Positions 28,563-36,745 of a stretch of DNA of 43,932 nt are shown here, piece after piece. Positions within the stretch are counted from its first letter, which is position 1; each line of letters starts with the position of its first letter. The DNA is from Pseudomonadota bacterium (GTDB taxonomy: Bacteria; Pseudomonadota; Gammaproteobacteria; Xanthomonadales; Xanthomonadaceae), in NCBI GenBank assembly GCA_018242445.1, contig JAFEBW010000031.1:1-43932 (forward strand), written 5' to 3'. The translations under genes and the position numbers were made by a program. The notes below the pieces were generated by a model. That model saw only the letters and a program-made list of their open reading frames with translations. It did not search any database and had not been told where the DNA came from.

Positions 28563-30614
28563 ATGAACAAAGCCCTGATCCTCGCCTGTGTCACGTGTCT
28601 GGGCACCACCACCCTCGTCGCAGCGGCCGTCCCCGGCGGCGCATCGGATGCCGTTCTCGGCCGCGTCGACCAGGCCCTGACCCTGGCCGAACAAGGCCAG
28701 CTCGATGCCGCCACCGCGCGCCAGCTCCGTGGCGATCCGCTGGTGCCGTGGATCGACTACGCGACCTTGCATCGCGATCTGGACAACGTCGATCCGGCCA
28801 CCGTGCGCGCCTTCCTCGAGCGCAACCCCGGGCAGGTCGCGGCGGCCATGCTGCGCGACGAATGGCTGGCCGTGCTCGCCCAGCGCCGCGACTGGAAAAC
28901 CTTCCGCGCCTTCCGCAGCGACGCCATGAGCCCGAAGCTGCGTTGCGCCGACCTCGATGCGCGGCTGGATGCCGGCGAACCGGACGTGCGCTGGTACGAC
29001 GCGGCGCTGGCGTTGTGGCGCAGTGGAGATGCGCAGCCTTCGGATTGCGATGCGGTGTTCGCACAACTGGCCAGCAGCGGCAAGCTCACGCCTGATGTTC
29101 GCTGGCAGCGCATCGATGCGGCCGCCGACGCCGTCGATACCGCGGTGATGCGTGCCGCCGCGCGCGGCCTGCCGGAAGATCAGGAAGCGCAAGCGCAGGC
29201 CTACGCGCGCTTCATCGATGCGCCATCCGATGCGGTCGGCGGCTGGCCGCGCAACGCGCGCAGCCGGCACATCGTCGCCATCGGCCTGGCCAAGCAGGCA
29301 CGCCGTGATCCGGATGGCGCGGAAGCGCGCTTGGCGCGCCTGCAGCCGACGCTGCAACTGGGCGAGGCCGACCGCGGCCGCGCGCAGTACGCGATCGCGC
29401 TGTGGACGGTGGCCTCCTACCTGCCAGCTTCGGCGCGCCGGCTGGCCGCCGTGCCGGCCTCGGCCTATGACGCCAAGCTGCACGAATGGCAGGCGCGCGA
29501 GGCGCTGGCGCGTGGCGATGATGCCACCGCGCTCAAGGCCATCGCGGCGATGGATCCCGCGCAGCGCGCCGACCCGCGCTGGGAGTATTTCGAAGCCCGC
29601 CTGCGCGAGCGCGCCGGCCAACTCAAGGCTGCCGATGCGCTGTATCGACAAGCCGCGACCACCGCCACCTACCACGGCTTTCTCGCCGCTGATCGCCTGC
29701 ACCTGCCGTACTCGATCTGCCCGCTGGAAGTGAATGCTGGCGCCAGCGAACGCGCGCAAATCGCGGCCACGCCGGCGCTGGTGCGCGCTTTCGAGTTGTA
29801 CCAAATCGGCCGCAACGGCTGGGCGGAGAAGGAATGGAAAGCGGCGCTGACCGGCTTCGACGACCGCCAGCGGCAGATCGCGGTGCTGCTGGCCAACCAG
29901 ATCGGCTGGTACGACCGCGCGACCTTCGCGCTGGGCAAGGATGCCAGCGGCCAAACCGCTCCCGACGAATTGCGGCTGTACACGCTGCGTTTCCCGCTCG
30001 ACCACGCCGACACCGTGCGCGCGCAGGCGCGCCGCAACGCCATCGACCCGGCGTGGGTGGCCGCCGAAATCCGTGCGGAGAGCGCGTGGAACCCGCAGGC
30101 GCGCTCGTCGGCCGATGCGCGCGGGCTGATGCAACTGCTGCCCTCGGTCGGCCAGCACCTCGCCCGCACCCTGGGCATGCCGTGGGGCGGCGTGGCCTCG
30201 CTGTTCGATCCGCGCACCAGCATCACCCTGGGCAGCGCCTTCCTGCGGCAGATGCTCGACCGCTACGACGGCCGCATCTATCTGGCCATCGGCGCGTACA
30301 ACGCCGGCGGCGGGCCGGTGTCGCGCTGGCTGGCGCAGCGCGGTTCGCTCGATCCGGATCTGTGGATCGAAACCGTGCCGTATCAGGAGACGCGCGACTA
30401 CATCATGCGCGTGCTCGCGTTCTCGGTGATCTACGACTGGCGACTGTCGGGCAAGGCCACGCCGCTGTCGGAGCGCATGCTCGGGCGCGTGGTGGCCGAC
30501 GCGCAGCAGCAGCGTTTCGCCTGCGCGCTGCCCACAACCGCGCCGGCAGCGTCAACGTCGCCTTCGTCGTCGACGGCGGCATCGACCGCCACGCAGGCCG
30601 CAAGCGGACGATGA
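28563..30614 (+). CDS. slt: Soluble lytic murein transglycosylase
   Basis: This encodes 683 residues. A signal peptide (about 1-22) sends it to the periplasm. The long alpha-helical middle (about 30-470) matches the Slt70 U-shaped superhelix, and the C-terminal domain is the lysozyme-like catalytic fold. The catalytic Glu506 sits in RAESAWNPQARSSADARGLMQLLP, followed by LFDPRTSITLGSAFL and AIGAYNAGGGPVSRW. It cleaves peptidoglycan to 1,6-anhydromuropeptides during wall turnover. The C-terminus ends in a Ser/Thr/Ala-rich low-complexity tail (about 655-683), which is unusual. Its stop overlaps the next start as ATGA, so the two genes are translationally coupled. Confidence 0.94.
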   Translation: MNKALILACVTCLGTTTLVAAAVPGGASDAVLGRVDQALTLAEQGQLDAATARQLRGDPLVPWIDYATLHRDLDNVDPATVRAFLERNPGQVAAAMLRDEWLAVLAQRRDWKTFRAFRSDAMSPKLRCADLDARLDAGEPDVRWYDAALALWRSGDAQPSDCDAVFAQLASSGKLTPDVRWQRIDAAADAVDTAVMRAAARGLPEDQEAQAQAYARFIDAPSDAVGGWPRNARSRHIVAIGLAKQARRDPDGAEARLARLQPTLQLGEADRGRAQYAIALWTVASYLPASARRLAAVPASAYDAKLHEWQAREALARGDDATALKAIAAMDPAQRADPRWEYFEARLRERAGQLKAADALYRQAATTATYHGFLAADRLHLPYSICPLEVNAGASERAQIAATPALVRAFELYQIGRNGWAEKEWKAALTGFDDRQRQIAVLLANQIGWYDRATFALGKDASGQTAPDELRLYTLRFPLDHADTVRAQARRNAIDPAWVAAEIRAESAWNPQARSSADARGLMQLLPSVGQHLARTLGMPWGGVASLFDPRTSITLGSAFLRQMLDRYDGRIYLAIGAYNAGGGPVSRWLAQRGSLDPDLWIETVPYQETRDYIMRVLAFSVIYDWRLSGKATPLSERMLGRVVADAQQQRFACALPTTAPAASTSPSSSTAASTATQAASGR

Positions 30615-31561
30615 ACGCCAGCCGCCGCATCGGCGTACTCGGCGGCACCGGTTTCGTCGGTCGCGCGCTGGCCGAGCGCCTGTCTGCCGAGGGTCACGAG
30701 CCGGTCGTGATCAGTCGCAACCGCTCACGCAACGCCCTGCGTTACCTGCCGCCCGACGTGGCGGCGCGCGAAATCGACGTGTACGACGCGCACGCGCTGG
30801 CCGCTGCGCTGGCCGGTTGCGAGGCGGCCATCAACCTCGTGGGCGTGCTCAACGATCCGCGGCCGGGCGATGGCGACGCGGGCTTCGTGCGCGCGCATGT
30901 CGAACTCACCGGCATCCTCATCGCCGCCTGCGAACGCGCCGGCATCGGCCGCCTGCTGCACATGAGCTCGCTCAACGCCGGCCGTGGCCGCAGCCACTAC
31001 CTGCGCACGCGCGGGCAGGCCGAGGAACGGGTCAAGGCGTCCCGGCTGGACTGGACGACCTTCCAGCCCTCGGTGATCTTCGGTCCCGGCGATGGGCTGT
31101 TCTGCCGCTTCGCCGCGTTGCTGCGGCTGGCCCCGGCGCTGCCGCTCGCGCGTGGCGGCGCGAAGTTCGCGCCGGTGTACATCGGCGACGTCGTCGAAGC
31201 GTTCATCCGCGCACTGCGCGAGCCGGCGAGCGTGCGCCAGACCTACGAGCTGTACGGCCCCGAAACAATCACGCTGGCGCAGATCGTGCGCATGACCGCG
31301 CATGCCTGCGGCTTGCGCCGGCTCGTCGTGCCGTTGCCGGACGTGCTCGGGCGCATGCAGGCCTTCGCCATGGATTTCGTGCCGGGCAAGCCGTTTTCAT
31401 CCGACAACTACCGCTCCTTGCTGCTCGACGCGGTCGGCGGCATCGACGGCCTGCATCGGCTGGGCATCGCGCCCACGCGCATCGCCGCGGTGCTGCCGGA
31501 CATCCTGGGCCATGCCGACACCCGCCAGCATCGGCTGGATCGCTATCGCAACCGGCGTTGA
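30611..31561 (+). CDS. NAD(P)-binding epimerase-like protein (complex I NDUFA9-type)
   Basis: This encodes 316 residues. The N-terminus has the Rossmann glycine motif GVLGGTGFVGRAL. The body follows the extended/atypical short-chain dehydrogenase pattern, with NLVGVLND, LLHMSSLNAG, DWTTFQPSVIFGPGDG and PVYIGDVVEAF. This is the pattern of the NAD(P)H-binding proteins related to the NDUFA9 subunit, often annotated as complex I-associated or as epimerases. The classical YxxxK pair is not convincing, so catalysis is uncertain. The ATG overlaps the slt stop, which suggests co-translation with the transglycosylase and perhaps a role in envelope sugar or quinone metabolism; this is inference. Confidence 0.85.
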   Translation: MNASRRIGVLGGTGFVGRALAERLSAEGHEPVVISRNRSRNALRYLPPDVAAREIDVYDAHALAAALAGCEAAINLVGVLNDPRPGDGDAGFVRAHVELTGILIAACERAGIGRLLHMSSLNAGRGRSHYLRTRGQAEERVKASRLDWTTFQPSVIFGPGDGLFCRFAALLRLAPALPLARGGAKFAPVYIGDVVEAFIRALREPASVRQTYELYGPETITLAQIVRMTAHACGLRRLVVPLPDVLGRMQAFAMDFVPGKPFSSDNYRSLLLDAVGGIDGLHRLGIAPTRIAAVLPDILGHADTRQHRLDRYRNRR

Positions 31562-31707
31562 TCCGGTCTCGCAGGTCGCGTGGATGCAACATCGCCAATG
31601 GCATGCTGATCGCCATCGAACCAATGTTAATTTTTCCTCCGCGACAACGGTGGCCGCACTGATATTTTTGCCAGCTCGACCTTTCGTCTCTCGATCGGTC
31701 GATCGAT

Positions 31708-31738
31708 GGGCACGACCGCCTTACGAGCGTTCGTGCCC
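31708..31738 (+). promoter_or_regulatory. 5' UTR hairpin upstream of secreted-protein gene
   Basis: GGGCACGA-c-CGC pairs with GCG-t-TCGTGCCC around a 7-base loop, giving 11 pairs with one mismatch. It ends 24 bases before the GGGAG ribosome binding site (31762-31766). It could be a repressor dyad or an RNA stability element. Confidence 0.4.
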
Positions 31739-31771
31739 TGTCTCCATCTCGATCCATTTCCGGGAGTCACC

Positions 31772-32797
31772 ATGCACACGCCAACCACCACGGCCCTGCG
31801 CCGCATGATCCTGATCGCACTGGCCGCCGGTGCCGCCGCCGCCGCGCCTTCGGTTTTCGCCGCGCCCACTCTGGATGTCGCGCACGTCCTGTGGCACAAG
31901 TCGCTGCAGCAGAACCCGGCCCCCGCGACGGGCTGCTTCCATGCCACCTATCCGAGCGCACAGTGGGTGCGCGACCAGTGCCATGCGACGCCGTACCACT
32001 ATTCGCCCACACCGCGACCCGCCTTCAAGGGCGCGCATGACGTGGTCGGCAACGGGCACGACTACGCGATCGCGATCAAGGGCCTGGTCAGCCAGGCCGA
32101 GGGCAGCTTCCCGACCGTACGCGGGGTGACCTCCGAACAGAGCGTCGGCGTGCCGGCATTCGGCGGCGGCGGCATCCTCGGCCCGAACGAATACACCTTG
32201 CAGCTCAATTCCAATTTCGCCTATGGCTCGTCAGCGGCCTGCGCCGGCGGCAATCCGCAGTGCCTGGTCTGGCAGCAGTTCATCTATGCGCCCGACTACG
32301 CGCAGCAGGGCAGCGCCGCGGTGTTCATGCAGTATTGGCTGATCGGCTACAACGCGCCATGCCCCTCCAATTTCTGGGATGCAGGCAACGGCGATTGCTA
32401 CGTGAATTCGGACTACGTGCCCGCACCGGACATTCCGGCCACGCAACTGGCGCAGGAGTCGATCACCGCATCGGCGGCCACCGGCGGCAACGACACGGTC
32501 ACCTTCACCTACGGCAATACCGCGTATTCGGTCAGCGCGCCCGACAACATGGTGTATCTGGCCAGCGTGTGGAATGGCGGCGAGTTCAACGTCGTCGGCA
32601 ATGCGGGCGGCTCGGAGGCGGTGTTCAACCGCGGCTCGTTCATGCAGGTCAAGCTGGCGATCACCGATGGCTCGACCGCCGCGCCTTACTGCCTGCAAAA
32701 CTACGGCACCACCGGCGAGACCAACAACCTCAACCTGATGTGGTGCAGCGCCCGCAGCGCGGCCGCGCCGTACATCCAGTTCACCCAGTTGAACTGA
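31772..32797 (+). CDS. Secreted protein of unknown function
   Basis: This encodes 341 residues. The signal peptide is clear (about 1-31, cleavage near VFA/APTLD). The mature part begins NPAPATGCFHATYPS and later has GNGHDYAI, SFPTVRGVTSE, YTLQLNSNFAY, CLVWQQFIY, FMQYWLIGY, GETNNLNLMW and a C-terminal Cys. These resemble a family of secreted proteins without assigned function that I recall from soil proteobacteria. The pattern of beta-rich segments and a conserved aromatic/Gln core suggests a lectin-like sandwich, but no catalytic site is identifiable. About ten Cys residues suggest disulfides. The ATG at 31772 has GGGAG five bases upstream. The gene stands alone, with a leader hairpin before it and a strong terminator after it. 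Confidence 0.8.
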   Translation: MHTPTTTALRRMILIALAAGAAAAAPSVFAAPTLDVAHVLWHKSLQQNPAPATGCFHATYPSAQWVRDQCHATPYHYSPTPRPAFKGAHDVVGNGHDYAIAIKGLVSQAEGSFPTVRGVTSEQSVGVPAFGGGGILGPNEYTLQLNSNFAYGSSAACAGGNPQCLVWQQFIYAPDYAQQGSAAVFMQYWLIGYNAPCPSNFWDAGNGDCYVNSDYVPAPDIPATQLAQESITASAATGGNDTVTFTYGNTAYSVSAPDNMVYLASVWNGGEFNVVGNAGGSEAVFNRGSFMQVKLAITDGSTAAPYCLQNYGTTGETNNLNLMWCSARSAAAPYIQFTQLN

Positions 32798-32842
32798 TCG
32801 GCGACCAGCGGGATCCCGCAGCCTCGCGGCTGCAATAAAACG

Positions 32843-32880
32843 ACGCCGAGGGGGAGCGATCCCCCTCGGCGTTTGCTTGT
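32843..32880 (+). terminator. Strong terminator after secreted-protein gene
   Basis: A perfect 13-bp stem (ACGCCGAGGGGGA paired with TCCCCCTCGGCGT) closes on a GCGA tetraloop at 32843-32872 and is followed by TTGCTTGT. It lies 45 bases after the stop codon and may also serve the convergent gene. Confidence 0.85.
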
Positions 32881-32908
32881 GCGGCGGCGGTCTCGTCGCT
32901 TGCGCCTC

Positions 32909-32966
32909 ACCCACGCGGCCCGCACCCACGCGGCCCGCACCCACGCGGCCCGCACCCATGCCGCGG
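32909..32966. repeat. 15-bp tandem repeat, three full units and a diverged fourth
   Basis: ACCCACGCGGCCCGC is repeated exactly at 32909-32923, 32924-32938 and 32939-32953, then continues as ACCCATGCCGCGG. It lies in the gap just downstream of the DUF6600-type gene and encodes nothing recognisable. Confidence 0.85.
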
Positions 32967-33021
32967 ACGTGGGCCGATGCGGCATCGGCCACGCCGTCGC
33001 GACGCCTTCCGTCAGCGGCCG

Positions 33022-35316
33022 TCAGCGACGATCGTCGTGCGACGACTCCGCGTGCTCGTCCTTGGGCTTGCGATCCTTCGCTGCGGGCTCCGGCTTCGGC
33101 TTGGCCGCTTCCTGCGGCGGACGCAGGGCCGGAACACGATTGCCGGCTGACAAACCGGTGGCCGCATCGCGGGGCGCGACCGGGCGCTCCTGCACGGGCG
33201 CGGGACGCTCGACGCGGGGCGGCTGCACGGCGGGACGTTCGTGCTCGACCGGCCTGGCTGGACGAACCGGTTCCTGCGCCTGTTCCGGGCGCACCGGCTC
33301 GGTGGGCTGGCGCACGACCGGGCGCACCACCGGTGCCTGTTCCTGCGTGCGCTCGGGGCGCGTCGGCTCGACCGGTTGGCGGATGACGGGACGTGCGACC
33401 GGCGCCGGCATCTGAACGCGCGCAGGTTGTTCGGGTGCGGGAACGGCATGACCCATCCCGGTGCTGCCCTTGATCGGCGTACCTTCCGCCTGCGGACGTT
33501 CGGCCTGCTCCTGCGGGCGCGTCGGGTGACCGGCGCCTGTACTTCCCTTGATCGGCGATCCCTGCGCCTGCGGACGCTCGGCTTGCGGCGCCGCCGGTGG
33601 CAGATGCCGGATCACCGGTGCCCGGCCGTTGGCGCTCACGCCGACCGGCGCACGCGGCGTCACCCCGGCAGGCGTGCCGTGCCCGGCACCCTGGAAGGTA
33701 CCACCGCCCGGCGCGGCGATGACCGGGCGTGCCGCCTGCGGACGGGTCGCGGCCTGTTGCTCGCCCAGTTGCCGCAGCTTGGCGGGTGCCAAGGGGGCAC
33801 CACCCTGGCTGGCGATCAGCTTGGCGCGCTCGGCGAAGGGCACGGGCGGCGGCGGCGGTGCCGTGCGCGCGATCACCGCACGATTGAACGAAGGCGCGCG
33901 CACCGCCAGCGGCACGCTGCGTGCGGCGGACGCGGGGGCGATGCTCGCCGCGACGGGCGCGATGCGCACCGCCGGCACCACTTTCATTGCCGCCAGTTGC
34001 ATGGGCTTGACCGCGACCGCCGCGGCGGCGACGGGCTTGGCGCCGACGAACACCGAATTGGGCACCACGGTCATCGCGCCGGGCACCGTCCGGTTGACGT
34101 AAGTTGCCTGCGGCAGCGGGCGATTGGCCGCGTAGCTGTTGTAGTAATTGTTGATGACCGTGTTGTTGATGACGGTCTTGTTGATGGTGGTGTTGTTGAT
34201 GACCGTGTTGTTGACCACATTCACGTTGGTCACGTTGACCTGGGTGAAGTAGTTCTGCGACACGCGATACGGCGGCACGTACACGTCGCTGGGGCCGAGC
34301 GGGAACCAGCCGACCGGCGTTCCGCCGCCGCCGAGGTTGATCGAGATGCTGACGCCGCCGACGAAGGCCACCAGCGCCGGCGCATACACCGGCTGCACGT
34401 TTGCAGGACCGGGGATCCAGCCCCAGCGCCCGCCGATGTACGCCCAGCGGCCGTAATGGGAAGGCGCGAAGCCCCACGGCGCGTTGTCCACCCACGTCCA
34501 GCCCCACGGATCGACCCACACCCAGTGGCCATCGCGGTACGGCGCCCAGCCCGTCGCCACCTGCGGGTACCACACGTTGCCGTAGCCCGGGGCCCGCGAC
34601 CAGTTGCCGTAGCCGTCCAGATCCTCGTACCCGATCATCCCGGGCGGCAGGTAACGGCGCGAACGCGAGCGGTCGTAGCGCGCATCGCGCGCAGCGCAGA
34701 AGCGGTCGAAGGCATCGTAGGCCGCCGGGTCGTACTCATCCACCGAGTTCAATTGCGGATCGTTGAACTGGTAGGCGGTGTCCGGATCCAGCGAGTCGCT
34801 GACCCCGCCCTCGCCATACGCGATGCCGCTGCCGCGGCGCAGGGTGACCGTGGTGGTGCCGTCGGCGGCGACGTCGATGCGGTAGTTGCCAGGCTCGCTG
34901 ACGACGAAGGCGATCGTCGGGGTGTCCACCTCGTAGCTGTCGTTGGCGTCCATCGAACGCACGCGCAGGCCGAGCGTGCCCTGGGTGAGCTGGATCTGGG
35001 CGAAGTCGTCGTGCAGGTCGGTCAACTGGATGGCGCTGCCCGGGCCCACGCGCAGGCTCGCGCGGCCCAGTTCGAGCGAGGCGTAGCCGTCGTCGCCGGT
35101 GCCGAGCTGGTCGCCGGTCATCAACGGGCGGTTGATGTCCACGTAGCCCCAGCTGGAAGCGCCGGAGGCGGCGAATTCAACGTCGCCGGTCTGGTAGGAC
35201 AGGCGCGCGACGCGGTCGGGCGGATCGCCGGACATGCTCTGCGCCTGCGCGTTCCACGCGAACGCGGCGAACAAGGCGGCGGCGATCCATGCTTGCAGTA
35301 CTCGGTTGGAAGACAT
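33022..35316 (-). CDS. Secreted FecR-like / DUF6600-type protein with Pro-rich tail
   Basis: This encodes 764 residues. The signal peptide ends near AQA/QSMSG (about 24). Residues 30-180 resemble a FecR-type beta domain (RVARLSYQTGDVEF, GYASLELGRASLRVGPGSAIQL). The central part has Trp/Tyr-rich repeats typical of DUF6600 proteins (GYGNWSRAPGYGNVWYP, GHWVWVDPWGWTW, HYGRWAYIGGRWGW). Then comes an Asn-rich beta-ladder-like stretch (NVTNVNVVNNTVINN, NKTVINNTVINN). The last 300 residues are low-complexity Pro/Arg/Gln/Glu, with PIKGSTGxGH occurring twice. It should be periplasmic or surface-exposed; the function is unknown. The ATG at 35316 has GGGGA upstream. An extension to 35424 adds no signal peptide and is rejected. 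Confidence 0.85.
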   Translation of the reverse strand: MSSNRVLQAWIAAALFAAFAWNAQAQSMSGDPPDRVARLSYQTGDVEFAASGASSWGYVDINRPLMTGDQLGTGDDGYASLELGRASLRVGPGSAIQLTDLHDDFAQIQLTQGTLGLRVRSMDANDSYEVDTPTIAFVVSEPGNYRIDVAADGTTTVTLRRGSGIAYGEGGVSDSLDPDTAYQFNDPQLNSVDEYDPAAYDAFDRFCAARDARYDRSRSRRYLPPGMIGYEDLDGYGNWSRAPGYGNVWYPQVATGWAPYRDGHWVWVDPWGWTWVDNAPWGFAPSHYGRWAYIGGRWGWIPGPANVQPVYAPALVAFVGGVSISINLGGGGTPVGWFPLGPSDVYVPPYRVSQNYFTQVNVTNVNVVNNTVINNTTINKTVINNTVINNYYNSYAANRPLPQATYVNRTVPGAMTVVPNSVFVGAKPVAAAAVAVKPMQLAAMKVVPAVRIAPVAASIAPASAARSVPLAVRAPSFNRAVIARTAPPPPPVPFAERAKLIASQGGAPLAPAKLRQLGEQQAATRPQAARPVIAAPGGGTFQGAGHGTPAGVTPRAPVGVSANGRAPVIRHLPPAAPQAERPQAQGSPIKGSTGAGHPTRPQEQAERPQAEGTPIKGSTGMGHAVPAPEQPARVQMPAPVARPVIRQPVEPTRPERTQEQAPVVRPVVRQPTEPVRPEQAQEPVRPARPVEHERPAVQPPRVERPAPVQERPVAPRDAATGLSAGNRVPALRPPQEAAKPKPEPAAKDRKPKDEHAESSHDDRR

Positions 35317-35541
35317 GTGGCGTTCCCCAGGTGGTTGTCGTTGGCTCGATCCGCCTTCATAAAGGGCGTGCCGATGGCGTGCATGAAAACGCGCGGCGGC
35401 TGAATCGCCGCCGCATGGAGCCATGGTGCAGCAAAGCCCGTTAAGCCGGCATTATCGAATCCAACCGCAACGCAGGGCCGGCTGGATGCTTGCATCGCAA
35501 CGCCACCGCTCGTCTGGCGTCAACGGTTCGATGCCTGCCCG

Positions 35542-36663
35542 TCACGCCGCCAGCGAGGGCGCGCCAGCCACCGCACAGCCCGCCACGCGGTTGCGCCCGG
35601 CGGCCTTGGCCGCGTACAGCGCGTTGTCGGCGGCGGCGATCAAGGCTTCCGGACGCAACGCCGGGGCCGGCCGCACCGTGCTCACGCCCACGCTCACGGT
35701 CAGGTGCCCGGCGATCGCCGAACGCGGATGGCGCATCGCCAGCGCTTCGACGCGCGCACGCAGGCCCTCGCCGATGCGCAGGGCGTCCTCCAGCTCGCAA
35801 CCGGGCAACAGCACGACGAGCTCCTCCCCGCCGTAGCGCGCGGCGAGGTCGGACTCGCGCACCGCCGCCTGCGCGCAGATGCGCGCCAGTTCGCGCAGGC
35901 ACTCGTCGCCGTACAGATGGCCGCAGGCGTCGTTGAGGTCCTTGAAATGGTCGGCGTCCACCAGCGCCAGCGACAGCACGCCCGACTCGCGCGCCAGCAG
36001 CGCCCAGCTCGTCGCCAGCCGCTCGTCGAAGCAGCGCCGGTTGGCGATGCCGGTCAGGCCGTCGCGCAGCGACAGTTCCTGCAGGCGGCGGTTGGCGGTT
36101 TCCAGTTCCGCCGCGATCCGCGCCAGGTGGATCGCCCCGGCGATCTGGTCGGCGATGGCATCGAAGGCCGCGCAGGATTCGGCGGTGAGGAAGCCGATGC
36201 GCGCGCTCTCGATGTTGAGCACGCCGAGCATGCGCTGCCGATGGCGGATCGGCACGAGGTACTCCGCGCGCACCGCCGCGTTGCCGGCCACGTAATCCGG
36301 ATCGGCGGCGACATCCGGGATCAATTGCGCCTGCCCGGTGCGCGCGCAGCGCCCGGCCGCGCCGATGGAGACCGGCCATGGCAGGCCGACCGGCTGTTGC
36401 AGGTGCAGGTCGCCGGCATACACCTCGTGGGTGAAACAGGTGCCGGCGTGATCGAGCAGGATGATGCTGGCGATGGCCACCGGCAGCTTGCGCACGAGGC
36501 AATCCACGATGCGCTGCATGATCTCGTGCAGCCCTTCGCCCTGCAGCGCCTCGCGGGAGACGCAGGCGAGGATTTCGGTCAGCGACTCGCCCTGGCCGGG
36601 CGCCGTGCGCCCGCCATCCGCGGGTCCTTCCCAATCCTCGGTGCCGCGTCCGGGAACACTCAT
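35542..36663 (-). CDS. GAF-GGDEF diguanylate cyclase
   Basis: This encodes 373 residues. A GAF domain occupies about 30-185 (ILACVSREAL, ASIILLD, LVPIRHRQRMLGVLNIES), a short coiled-coil linker follows (ELETANRRLQEL), then a GGDEF domain with VDADHFKDLNDACGH. The signature is GGEEL at 278-282, a tolerated variant, and RESD at 269-272 fits the inhibitory I-site. It should produce cyclic di-GMP in response to a small ligand or redox signal. The ATG at 36663 has AGGGGG six bases upstream. A longer frame to 36777 would overlap the neighbouring permease gene and is rejected. It begins 82 bases after the permease stop on the same strand. Confidence 0.9.
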   Translation of the reverse strand: MSVPGRGTEDWEGPADGGRTAPGQGESLTEILACVSREALQGEGLHEIMQRIVDCLVRKLPVAIASIILLDHAGTCFTHEVYAGDLHLQQPVGLPWPVSIGAAGRCARTGQAQLIPDVAADPDYVAGNAAVRAEYLVPIRHRQRMLGVLNIESARIGFLTAESCAAFDAIADQIAGAIHLARIAAELETANRRLQELSLRDGLTGIANRRCFDERLATSWALLARESGVLSLALVDADHFKDLNDACGHLYGDECLRELARICAQAAVRESDLAARYGGEELVVLLPGCELEDALRIGEGLRARVEALAMRHPRSAIAGHLTVSVGVSTVRPAPALRPEALIAAADNALYAAKAAGRNRVAGCAVAGAPSLAA

Positions 36664-36745
36664 CCACGCCCCCTGCTGGCTGGAGTCTACGCCGGAGTCC
36701 CGGCCCTTGCCCTGACGCGGCCATTCCGTCGACTCGACGCCCTCG

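Noticed and set aside
28347..30158. Long in-frame extension upstream of the TonB receptor start
   Set aside because: It is antisense to slt and places the signal peptide internally; the ATG at 28346 has a proper signal peptide and ribosome binding site.
33241..35403. A 720-codon plus-strand frame opposite the DUF6600-type gene
   Set aside because: It is an Arg/His/Ala-rich antisense shadow; the minus-strand product has a signal peptide and family motifs.
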